A stretch of 19,474 nt of DNA from an uncultured Paracoccaceae bacterium. Its GTDB lineage: Bacteria > Pseudomonadota > Alphaproteobacteria > Rhodobacterales > Rhodobacteraceae. Under the pieces are notes generated by a model. It had not been told where the DNA came from. It saw only the letters and a program-made list of their open reading frames with translations, and did no database searches. Positions within the stretch are counted from its first letter, which is position 1. Every line of letters starts with the position of its first letter. A program made the translations under genes and the position numbers. Of this stretch, positions 8,631 to 15,067 are shown one piece after another. The stretch is from NCBI GenBank assembly GCA_937132145.1, contig CAKZNY010000170.1:1-19474 (forward strand), given 5' to 3'.

Positions 8631-8822
8631 TTAAAACTTAGCCGTTTCGAAATAGGCCCTCGTATGCGCAGTGTCGCGCAGCCCGCTTCCGGTGCTTTCA
8701 AGATCTGCCGCTTGCACAGCAGTGCCGCTGGCAGCCACTACGGCCACGGCAGGTGCGGCAACTGCCGCAAGTTTGAGAAAGTTGCGGCGACTGTTCTCTG
8801 TGCCTTCTTCTTTCGTACCCAT
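8631..8822 (-). CDS. Small formate-dehydrogenase-associated Tat-signal protein
   Basis: 63 residues when started at the ATG at 8822, which has an AGGAAGGA ribosome site close upstream; an upstream in-frame TTG at 8852 has no comparable support. The peptide has a twin-arginine motif (NSRRNFLKL), an alanine/valine-rich hydrophobic segment ending in GTAVQAAD, and only about 30 residues after it, ending YFETAKF. This matches the short family annotated as formate dehydrogenase region Tat target (FdhX-like in Shewanella clusters). It sits between the TorD-like chaperone and the alpha subunit, 82 bp upstream of alpha. Its role is not known to me. A small periplasmic or membrane-held accessory subunit, or a Tat-coupled assembly factor, are the two obvious readings. 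Confidence 0.85.
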   Translation of the reverse strand: MGTKEEGTENSRRNFLKLAAVAAPAVAVVAASGTAVQAADLESTGSGLRDTAHTRAYFETAKF

Positions 8823-8881
8823 CTGGTATCCTTCCTGTTTTGGCCGAGGCAAGTCATTGCCCTAAGCCGGTTAAACGGGGT

Positions 8882-9490
8882 TCAGCCCGCATCCATCCGA
8901 AACGCTTCGCGCTCGATCTCCATGAAAGCCTTGCCGGTGCTGCCCACAGGAGCATAAAACACCGAAGATTTTGCGACTTCCAAATCTGAAAAAAAGTGGC
9001 CCGCCCAAGAGCCGATATGCTTGTTGAAAAATGTCGCCTGCTGCTCCAGCGAGACGGCCTCGCCAAAACGGCCGGTGATCATCCCGCCCATCATTTCCAG
9101 CAGGCTGGCGATATTGTCTTCCGGCTCATAAACATTCGGAGCGCGGTTGATGCGCAGCCCCGCCATGTCCTTGCGCAGCATCGCCAGTGGTTTTTCATTC
9201 AAAAATCCGGTCAGGTAAAAGCTGGTATAGGGCAGCAGCTCTCCGCGGCCCAAGCCGATAAACAGTGCCATGAATTCACTTTCAACCGCTTTTGCCGTGG
9301 TGGCTTTTGCCACCCGCGCCATCGCGTTGATCGATTCGCCCATGGCGCTGTCATCGCCTGTCAGAGCGGCAGTTTTGTTAAGCATATTCTTATCCGGAGG
9401 CCCCGCCAGAAGCAGGCCTAGAAAGCTATACATATCGGCGCGCAGCCGATCTTCCTGATTGATGTCGATATCTGGTGCAGTGGCGTTCAT
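8882..9490 (-). CDS. TorD/DmsD-family chaperone for the formate dehydrogenase
   Basis: 202 residues, predicted all-helical and cytoplasmic, with no signal peptide. The TorD-family core is visible: PYTSFYLTGFL (87-97), the acidic YEPEDNIASLLEMM segment (121-134), then FFNKHIGSWAGHFFSDL (154-170), which corresponds to the conserved FF..H...W pattern. Proteins of this family bind the Tat signal and the apo-form of molybdoenzymes until cofactor is inserted. Its place just upstream of the Tat-bearing FDH subunits supports that job. The ATG overlaps the stop codon of the DUF3306 gene (ATGA), so it is translationally coupled. The length is normal for the family. Confidence 0.92.
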   Translation of the reverse strand: MNATAPDIDINQEDRLRADMYSFLGLLLAGPPDKNMLNKTAALTGDDSAMGESINAMARVAKATTAKAVESEFMALFIGLGRGELLPYTSFYLTGFLNEKPLAMLRKDMAGLRINRAPNVYEPEDNIASLLEMMGGMITGRFGEAVSLEQQATFFNKHIGSWAGHFFSDLEVAKSSVFYAPVGSTGKAFMEIEREAFRMDAG

Positions 9491-10116
9491 GTCATTTCCG
9501 TTTCCAAGGTGGCGGGCAAACCGGCCGCGCCAAAATCAAACCGCATCCGGCGGCGCGGCGCAAGGGTAACCGGTGTTTCCTGTTCTGGCAATTCAACAGG
9601 GGCTGTAGCCGACAATTCCCGGGCACGATCTTCGATCTCTTCAATTGCCTCGATTTCGTCAGGTTCCAAAGCCTCATCACCCTTGGCGTCCTGATCAACA
9701 GTATCTTTATCGGACGCATCGTCGTCGATTTCCGGAGTTTCTTCTTTGTCTGGCAGCATCCCCTTACCGACACGGTAAATGGTTTTTATCACCCGGATCG
9801 GGTCGGATTTGCCGGTGAAATCCTCGCCGTAATCTACCAGCATATCTACATTGGCCAGCACCGGATCGCTGCGCCACAGGGTCCGCAGGGCGCGGTTGCG
9901 CAACGCCGACGGCACGATCTCTTTCATGAAAACACTAAAATCATCGCCGGACTGCATGTTGTCGGGGTCGGGTAGATCAAGCTCGGCCAGCACTTCTGTT
10001 TCGGTCTTTTCCGCCAGCGCAGCGTGCTGCTCGGCAATAACCGCATCATGCTCGGCGCTTGCAATCGCATCGGCTTCGGCCTGAACGGCGGCTTTTCTGT
10101 CGGCCCAGGCGCTCAA
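9487..10116 (-). CDS. DUF3306 family protein, FDH-associated
   Basis: 209 residues. The conserved part lies in about residues 50-125: DFSVFMKEIVPSALRNRALR followed by LWRSDPVLANVDMLVDYGEDF. An acidic, low-complexity tail follows, ending in a short basic RRRMRFDFG patch; this is the usual build of DUF3306 proteins, which occur with DUF3305 and TorD beside FDH operons. The start is a TTG at 10116 overlapping the DUF3305 stop, supported by a GGGAGG ribosome site 7 nt upstream. An alanine/glutamate-rich helix occupies the first 45 residues. Function is not established; a cytoplasmic assembly or scaffold role is inferred only from synteny. There is no transmembrane segment or signal peptide. Confidence 0.88.
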   Translation of the reverse strand: MSAWADRKAAVQAEADAIASAEHDAVIAEQHAALAEKTETEVLAELDLPDPDNMQSGDDFSVFMKEIVPSALRNRALRTLWRSDPVLANVDMLVDYGEDFTGKSDPIRVIKTIYRVGKGMLPDKEETPEIDDDASDKDTVDQDAKGDEALEPDEIEAIEEIEDRARELSATAPVELPEQETPVTLAPRRRMRFDFGAAGLPATLETEMT

Positions 10117-10679
10117 TGTATTGCCTCCCGTTTGTTAGTCGGGGCACGATAAACATCCGCGACCTGCCGCACCCGCGCATCACCGATGCCGTTTTCGACC
10201 AGATCCGTATTATGCTTGTCCCGCTGCCGCTTAACGAATTTTTCTTCCTTGTGGTGCTTGTCCACCCATTCGCGCACCAGCGCCAATAGCGCAGGCGGCA
10301 TGGGTACCAGTTCCACAATGTCTTCGCCGTTATCGGCGTAATCCTGCGCGTCATAGGGCGAGGCCGTGGCCAGCACCACCTCAAGCCCGCTTTCGGATTC
10401 GCTGCATTCGCGCAACACCACATAGATCGACGGGGATCTGGTGGACAATTCGGTCAAATAAGCCTCGGCATCGGTGCGATGTAGTTCCAGCGGCACGGTG
10501 GCAGCATGATATTCCACCACCTCGCCCTCGCGACGCAGCTCTCGCCAGTTGGCAGGGCCGGCCCCGGGTAGTACCGCAACCGCGCGCCACACCCATTTGG
10601 CCCAGCGGGTCACACCCGGAGATTTCCGCAGCACGATGCCTAGCGGCAACACAAACATTTTTTCCGATGACTGAAACAA
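10113..10679 (-). CDS. DUF3305 family protein, FDH-associated
   Basis: Recognised by LPLGIVLRKSPGVTRWAKWVW, AVLPGAGPANWREL, and the EYHAATVPLELHRTDAEAY and IYVVLRE segments typical of DUF3305. The start is uncertain. A TTG at 10679 has GGGGAG 6 nt upstream (188 residues) and is preferred; an ATG at 10658 (181 residues) has no good ribosome site; a longer TTG at 10739 (208 residues) adds residues that do not look conserved. It is the first gene of the minus-strand FDH cluster, and its stop overlaps the TTG of the DUF3306 gene, so the two are probably made in a fixed ratio. The C-terminus is basic and ends in KREAIH. No catalytic motif or membrane segment is visible, and the function is unknown. 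Confidence 0.86.
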   Translation of the reverse strand: MFQSSEKMFVLPLGIVLRKSPGVTRWAKWVWRAVAVLPGAGPANWRELRREGEVVEYHAATVPLELHRTDAEAYLTELSTRSPSIYVVLRECSESESGLEVVLATASPYDAQDYADNGEDIVELVPMPPALLALVREWVDKHHKEEKFVKRQRDKHNTDLVENGIGDARVRQVADVYRAPTNKREAIH

Positions 10680-10870
10680 CAAATTCTCCCCGAGTGGATT
10701 TCGAGCATCCGACGCTAACGATGCCGAAGTGCGTCGCAAACGCCTAGGGCAAACTTCCGTTTTCCGGATAATAATTCAAAATATGGACATTTAGACCCGG
10801 TTTTCTCGCCCGAGCCGCACCATGGGACAATCTGTCCACTTACCCTAAACCTGAGTTATTTCATCAAGCT

Positions 10871-10911
10871 TTCGTTGCCCCCGAAAAACGAATCACTCCA
10901 GCGAATATTCG
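10871..10911. promoter_or_regulatory. Cluster of TTCG/CGAA inverted repeats, candidate operator
   Basis: TTCGTT at 10871-10876 is mirrored by AACGAA at 10887-10892. CGAA also occurs at 10882-10885, and a perfect 10-bp palindrome CGAATATTCG lies at 10902-10911. The half-sites fall roughly 10-20 bp apart in the divergent control region, a layout expected for a dimeric or oligomeric regulator such as the Fis-type response regulator encoded at the end of the operon. That link is inference. Confidence 0.4.
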
Positions 10912-10979
10912 GCCGCGTGCCAAGATCAAAAAGGCCTTTACTCCCCGCGCATTTGCGGCCTAAGTATTGGATGAAATAA

Positions 10980-10985
10980 TATAAT
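10980..10985 (+). promoter_or_regulatory. Consensus -10 hexamer for the polyferredoxin gene
   Basis: TATAAT on the plus strand, 26 bp before the preferred TTG start at 11011. No good -35 hexamer sits 16-18 bp upstream, so activation by a regulator is likely. Transcription from here would begin near 10992. That leaves the GTG at 10990 untranslated and supports the TTG start, which has GAGGGGGG at 10999-11006. Confidence 0.5.
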
Positions 10986-11010
10986 CTGGGTGTGTCCCGA
11001 GGGGGGTATT

Positions 11011-12966
11011 TTGTCTAAGACATTGATATTATGTGATTGTTCCGGCTCACAAAAGCTTGACGCCAAGGCGCTTTCCGAGGCTACCGGCATGGTGTGTTCT
11101 CGGATTCATACCGCACTTTGCACGCAAGAGATGAACGATGCCGCGGCACTGCTAAAGCAAGGGAATGTGGTTATCGCCTGTCTGCAAGAACGGCAGGTCT
11201 TTGAAGAACTTGTCGATGAACTTGGCGTTGAAACCCCCGGTTTTGTCGATTTGCGCGACCGTGCCGGCTGGTCGGATGACGGGGCGAAATCCACTGCCAA
11301 AATGGCGGCGTTGCTGGCGGATTCGGCACTGACCCCGCCCGCCATAAAAATGTTTGATTTGCAGTCCGACGGGCGGTGTCTGATCCTTGGACCCAGTGCT
11401 GTGACGCTGGATGCTGCCGCGCAGTTAAGCGAAGTTTTAAGCGTAACCGTATTGCTCGACAGTGACGAAGATTTGCCCATAAGTCGGGATTTTGACGTGG
11501 TGGTCGGGCAGCTGCGCGCCGCTACCGGCAGCCTTGGAAAATTCGAGGTAAAAATCGATGCGCTGCAGATGGTGGAACCGGGCGGGCGCGGCGCGGCGCG
11601 GCTGACCAGCCCGCGTGATGGCGGGAGTTCTGATTGTGACCTGATCCTTGATCTGCGCGGGGAAACCGCATTATTTCACCATAAACGCGACGGATACCTG
11701 CGCGCCGACCCACGCCATGCCGGGGCGGTCAGCAAAGCAATATTCGAAGCCTCCCAGATGGTTGGCGGGTTTGAAAAGCCGTTTTACGTGGCGCTGGACC
11801 CGCTTATCTGCGCCCATTCCCGTTCCGGAATAACCGGCTGTTCCAACTGCATAAACACCTGTGAAACCGGCGCGATCACCCCTGACGGCGACCACGTGAA
11901 AATTGATCCTCTGACTTGTGCGGGCTGTGGCGGTTGTGCCTCGGTTTGCCCGTCCGGAGCCATAACCTATGAGGCCCCCGGCTTCGAGCATTTGATGCGC
12001 CGCATTGAAACCATGGCAAAAACATACCGCAGTGCCGGGGGTAAAGCCCCGCGCTTGCTGGTGCATGACGCTGAATTCGGTGGCGAGATGATCTCTCTTT
12101 GTGCCCGTTTCGGGCGGGGGCTGCCCTTTGATGTGATCCCGCTCGAGGTGGAAAGCCTCAGTAATTTTGGCCATGCGGAAATGCTGGCCGCACTTGGCTG
12201 TGGCTTTGTCGCGGTTGATCTGCTGCTGGGCCCCAAAACCGAACGCCCGCCGCTGCAAAGCGCGCTGGCGCTGGCGTTGGCCATCAGTGATAACGCCGCC
12301 ATCCGCCTGCTGGACCTGAACGACCCCGATGCCCTGAGCGAGACGCTTTATGGTCAGCCGATTGCCAAACCCGCCGCGCCGATCCTGCCGATTGGCAACC
12401 GGCGGCAGGTCACGCGGCTGGCAGCTAAAGCCCTGCACGAGGTATCCGGTGAACCGGATGCGCCGATAATTCTACCCGAAGGCGCCCCTTACGGCGCGGT
12501 GGTGGTTGATAAGGATGCCTGCACCCTGTGTCTGGCCTGTGTTTCACTTTGCCCTTCGGGTGCCCTGCTGGATAACGAAAACGCCCCGCAATTGCGCTTT
12601 CAGGAGGATGCCTGCCTGCAATGCGGGATTTGCACCAACGCCTGTCCTGAAAACGCCATCACCCTGAAACCGCAGCTTGATCTGTCGGACGCGGTGTTTT
12701 CCCAACAGGTGCTGAACGAGGAAGAGCCGTTCGCCTGCATAACCTGCGGGTCGCTTTTCGGGGTTAAATCCAGCGTCGAACGTATTGTTGACCAACTGTC
12801 GGGTAAACACCCGATGTTTGCCACATCAGAGCAAGGCAAGCTGATCCAGATGTGCACCAAATGCCGAATTGAAACGCAGTATCACAGCACGACAAACCCG
12901 TTTGCGTCCAAGCCGCGTCCGCGCACCCGCACCACAGATGATTACCTTAAGCGGCGGGATCACTGA
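11011..12966 (+). CDS. Polyferredoxin-type 4Fe-4S protein with HdrA-like N-terminus, FDH-associated
   Basis: 651 residues from the TTG at 11011; the strong GAGGGGGG site 4 nt before it and the sequence MSKTLILCDCSGSQ support this start over the GTG at 10990. The N-terminal region has a CxC plus Cys29 and Cys37, followed by NVVIACLQERQVFEEL, a pattern like the Fe-S-binding N-terminus of HdrA. Two double [4Fe-4S] modules follow: Cys277/280/284 (with Cys267 nearby) and Cys303/306/309/313, then Cys504/507/510/514 and Cys535/538/541/545. Two further CxxC pairs (576/579, 615/618) near the C-terminus could hold zinc or another cluster. No signal peptide or membrane segment is seen, so it is cytoplasmic. 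It is transcribed away from the FDH operon, as in Shewanella-type FDH clusters. It probably delivers electrons or clusters during FDH assembly; the exact role is unknown. Confidence 0.9.
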   Translation: MSKTLILCDCSGSQKLDAKALSEATGMVCSRIHTALCTQEMNDAAALLKQGNVVIACLQERQVFEELVDELGVETPGFVDLRDRAGWSDDGAKSTAKMAALLADSALTPPAIKMFDLQSDGRCLILGPSAVTLDAAAQLSEVLSVTVLLDSDEDLPISRDFDVVVGQLRAATGSLGKFEVKIDALQMVEPGGRGAARLTSPRDGGSSDCDLILDLRGETALFHHKRDGYLRADPRHAGAVSKAIFEASQMVGGFEKPFYVALDPLICAHSRSGITGCSNCINTCETGAITPDGDHVKIDPLTCAGCGGCASVCPSGAITYEAPGFEHLMRRIETMAKTYRSAGGKAPRLLVHDAEFGGEMISLCARFGRGLPFDVIPLEVESLSNFGHAEMLAALGCGFVAVDLLLGPKTERPPLQSALALALAISDNAAIRLLDLNDPDALSETLYGQPIAKPAAPILPIGNRRQVTRLAAKALHEVSGEPDAPIILPEGAPYGAVVVDKDACTLCLACVSLCPSGALLDNENAPQLRFQEDACLQCGICTNACPENAITLKPQLDLSDAVFSQQVLNEEEPFACITCGSLFGVKSSVERIVDQLSGKHPMFATSEQGKLIQMCTKCRIETQYHSTTNPFASKPRPRTRTTDDYLKRRDH

Positions 12967-13718
12967 TGCTCCTGCAGCACTGCGCCCAGATCCACGGGTT
13001 CTACCGTGGCCACAAAGGTCAGAATATCCTCGAGATCCGCACTGGTCAGGGTAAGGGGTATGATACTTGGGGGGCGCGCCGGATCAAACGGCTCGGTTAT
13101 ACCCTCGATCTGGGTGATCGACGGGTGCGGCAGGCGCACATAAAAGGTCGCGAACCGCTCTTGCCAGTCGGGCAGGCCGCGCAGCAGACCAAAAGAGGGG
13201 GTCGAGCCGATGCCCTTCATCAGGTTCCGAGTGCCGATCTCGTGGCAACGGGCACAATTGGCAAAGGACAGGTCCTCGCCACGGGCCACGTCGCCGGTAA
13301 AAACAACCTCGGGGGGCAAGGCTATTTCGGTCTGCACCGCGGTAAATACCTGAATTCCGTCGAGGGTGAATTGTTCAATGGTGCGCAGGCCGGTTTCAGA
13401 CGTAAGCCAATCGGCAAAACGCTGCGCCTTTTGGGTCTCGGCGGTGTCGCGGTCGGCAAACCGAAGGTAAAAGACCTGATCCAGCCCCTGCATCACCGGT
13501 TGGCCGCTTTCGGTATTCCAGAACAGTTCTGCGTCGGGATTGTTGGCCTCAAGCGCAGGGCGAATGCCGGTTTTCAGCGAGAATCGCGGCATGATGAAGT
13601 GCAAAAAACCGCTGTCTTGCAGCTCTGGTGCAGCGGAAAGGCTGAAATCGGGCGTTTGCGCCACGATAAAACCCGGCAGCAGGCTGGCGGCAAGGGTAAG
13701 GATCAGTTTACGATACAA
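12960..13718 (-). CDS. Exported c-type cytochrome with a substrate-binding-protein-like N-terminal part
   Basis: 252 residues with a signal peptide (MYRKLILTLAASLLPGFIVA). One haem site CARCH lies at 155-159, with a class-I-like helical domain to about 242. Residues 25-56 (FSLSAAPELQDSGFLHFIMP... KTGIRPAL) look like the first strand and helix of a periplasmic oxyanion-binding protein. Residues 97-127 (KAQRFADWLTSETGLRTIEQ then FTLDGIQVF) look like the last helix of such a protein, and both parts resemble TupA in this window. The body between them is missing. After CARCH the only Met is Met167, too close to be a standard distal ligand; His198 is an alternative. The start is TTG with a CAGGAA site 8 nt upstream. 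Its stop overlaps the converging polyferredoxin by 7 bp. Its redox partner is unknown. Confidence 0.88.
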   Translation of the reverse strand: MYRKLILTLAASLLPGFIVAQTPDFSLSAAPELQDSGFLHFIMPRFSLKTGIRPALEANNPDAELFWNTESGQPVMQGLDQVFYLRFADRDTAETQKAQRFADWLTSETGLRTIEQFTLDGIQVFTAVQTEIALPPEVVFTGDVARGEDLSFANCARCHEIGTRNLMKGIGSTPSFGLLRGLPDWQERFATFYVRLPHPSITQIEGITEPFDPARPPSIIPLTLTSADLEDILTFVATVEPVDLGAVLQEHQ

Positions 13719-13747
13719 GGCGAATTTCCTGATGGGGATAAGTTGCC

Positions 13748-13777
13748 GACAGGCTGGCGGGAAAACGCCGGTCTGTC
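13748..13777 (+). promoter_or_regulatory. Twelve-pair hairpin or operator in the divergent region before DUF6494
   Basis: GACAG (13748-13752) and GGCG (13756-13759) are mirrored by CGCC (13766-13769) and CTGTC (13773-13777). The intervening triplets can also pair through G-U wobbles, so an RNA stem of 12 pairs with a GGAAAA loop is possible. It ends 27 nt before the DUF6494 start codon and has no T-tract after it, so it is not a terminator. It could be a dimer operator for the divergent promoters or a leader structure. Confidence 0.5.
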
Positions 13778-13804
13778 AATCTAGGGATACTGAAAGGGAA
13801 TAAA

Positions 13805-14005
13805 ATGAGCGAAGCATTCAACATGAGTATGCGGAAATTTCTGAAACAGGTGGGGGTAACCTCGCAACAGGCGATCGAAACCGCAATACGCGAGGCCGGA
13901 GCCACGCCGGGGCAGGAATTCAAGGCTAAAATGGTGCTGACAATTGACGGGCTGGACCTTGAACATATTGTCGAGGGCACCTTGAAGGGCGGGGCGGAAA
14001 TCTGA
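13805..14005 (+). CDS. DUF6494 family small protein
   Basis: 66 residues, beginning MSEAFNMSMRKFLKQVGVTS and ending in a strand-rich KMVLTIDGLDLEHIVEGTLK. I recognise this as the small family named DUF6494, which is found in alphaproteobacteria; the assignment is from memory. The start ATG has an AAAGGGA ribosome site a few bases upstream. It is the first gene of a four-gene operon, and its stop codon is immediately followed by the ATG of the Mrp gene with no gap. No cysteine, signal peptide or membrane segment is present. A role in FDH or molybdoenzyme maturation is inferred from location only. Confidence 0.82.
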   Translation: MSEAFNMSMRKFLKQVGVTSQQAIETAIREAGATPGQEFKAKMVLTIDGLDLEHIVEGTLKGGAEI

Positions 14006-15067
14006 ATGGCTACACGCGACGAAATTCTGACCACTCTGAAAGAGGTCAAAACACCGGCGGGGCTCGATATTGTAAGCGCCGGTCTGGTTAAGGCACTGAC
14101 CGTTGATGACGGCACGGTGCGTTTTGTGCTGGAAGTGCCGAGCGCGCAGGCCAAGGCACTGGAACCCACATTGGCGGAGGCACAGGCCGCGGTTGAAGCG
14201 CTGGACGGCATCAAAACCGTGTCGGCGGTGATGACCGCGCATAGCGCCGCCGCCGCGCCGCCCGACCTGAAGGGCGGGCGCAAGTCCGAGCCGAAGGGAC
14301 CGCAAAAAATCCCCGGCGTCGAAAAAATAATCGCGATTGCTTCGGGCAAGGGCGGCGTTGGAAAATCGACCTTGTCGGTCAATCTGGCGGTGGCCTTAGC
14401 GGTTGAGGGCAAACGCGTGGGCCTGCTGGATGCCGATGTGTTCGGTCCTTCGCAGCCGCGTATGCTCGGGGTGTCTGGCCGTCCGGCCTCGCCAGATGGC
14501 AAAACCATTTTACCCCTGCGCAATCACGGTGTCACCATGATGTCGATCGGGCTGATGACCAATGACGACGAGGCCGTGGTCTGGCGCGGGCCGATGTTGA
14601 TTGGCGCGTTGCAGCAAATGCTTAACCAGGTGCAATGGGGGGCGTTGGATGTATTGATCGTCGACCTGCCGCCAGGCACCGGTGATGTGCAAATGTCGCT
14701 GGCACAAAAAACCCATGTGGACGGGGCGATCATCGTATCGACGCCGCAGGATGTCGCGCTGATAGATGCGCGTAAAGCCATTGATATGTTTAACAAACTC
14801 GGCACACCCATATTGGGCATGGTTGAAAATATGTCTTATCAGATCTGCGAGGAATGCGGTCACAGAGGGCATCCGTTTGGCCATGGTGGCGTGGCCGCCG
14901 AAGCCGAAAAAATCGGTGTACCTTTGATGGCCGAGTTGCCGCTGCACATTGATATCCGGATCGCGTGCGACAGTGGCGCGCCAATTGTGGTCAGCAAACC
15001 GGACACCCCGCAGGCGCAGGTGTTTCGCACCCTCGCCAGACGGTTGATCGAGGACGGGATAGTATGA
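14006..15067 (+). CDS. mrp: Mrp/NBP35 (ApbC)-type P-loop ATPase, Fe-S cluster carrier
   Basis: 353 residues. The N-terminal about 85 residues form a DUF59/MIP18-like domain (DEILTTLKEVKTPAGLDIVS), though the usual DP of the family's DPE motif is replaced here by TPAGLDI. A linker leads to the ATPase domain with the deviant Walker A GKGGVGKST (114-122), switch-like DADVFGPSQPRML (142-154), Walker B region VLIVDLPPGTGDVQ (216-229), and the CxxC pair Cys281/Cys284 that binds the bridging [4Fe-4S] cluster. Members of the family carry and transfer Fe-S clusters to client proteins. The operon position beside FDH suggests a client among the Fe-S-rich FDH proteins here. The stop overlaps the next start (ATGA), so it is coupled to the ligase-like protein. 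Whether the genome has another Mrp cannot be seen. Confidence 0.94.
   Translation: MATRDEILTTLKEVKTPAGLDIVSAGLVKALTVDDGTVRFVLEVPSAQAKALEPTLAEAQAAVEALDGIKTVSAVMTAHSAAAAPPDLKGGRKSEPKGPQKIPGVEKIIAIASGKGGVGKSTLSVNLAVALAVEGKRVGLLDADVFGPSQPRMLGVSGRPASPDGKTILPLRNHGVTMMSIGLMTNDDEAVVWRGPMLIGALQQMLNQVQWGALDVLIVDLPPGTGDVQMSLAQKTHVDGAIIVSTPQDVALIDARKAIDMFNKLGTPILGMVENMSYQICEECGHRGHPFGHGGVAAEAEKIGVPLMAELPLHIDIRIACDSGAPIVVSKPDTPQAQVFRTLARRLIEDGIV

Larger units (their letters stand above)
10680..11010. promoter_or_regulatory. Divergent control region between the FDH operon and the polyferredoxin gene
   Basis: 331 bp without a gene, AT-richer than its surroundings. It should hold the promoter for the whole minus-strand FDH cluster and for the plus-strand polyferredoxin. 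Visible elements are a TATAAT at 10980-10985 for the plus strand, a cluster of TTCG/CGAA half-sites at 10871-10911, and a GGACA-N3-TGTCC dyad near 10825-10838. A minus-strand TTGGCACG (10923-10916) looks like a -24 element of a sigma-54 promoter, but the expected -12 TTGC is not at the right distance. This fits a regulator without GAFTGA. Confidence 0.6.

Noticed and set aside
5540-8957. Long plus-strand frames (326, 276 and 273 codons) opposite the FDH alpha and neighbouring genes
   Set aside because: They lie antisense to clearly conserved proteins, have no domain pattern, and arise from codon bias of the real genes.
10899-10923. Sigma-54 promoter (TTGGCACG on the minus strand)
   Set aside because: The -24 element matches, but the -12 TTGC is absent at the required distance (CGAA there), and the regulator lacks GAFTGA.
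10990-11010. GTG start for the polyferredoxin
   Set aside because: It lies at or before the likely transcription start set by TATAAT at 10980-10985, while TTG 11011 has a strong ribosome site and a family-like N-terminus.
13708-14523. 271-codon minus-strand frame over DUF6494 and mrp, and a 356-codon plus-strand frame over tupA/tupC (16411-17481)
   Set aside because: Serine/threonine- or histidine-rich shadow translations without motifs, opposite well-conserved genes.
14965-15063. Longer start for the ligase-like gene
   Set aside because: It would begin deep inside mrp in another frame; the ATG at 15064 makes a standard ATGA overlap.
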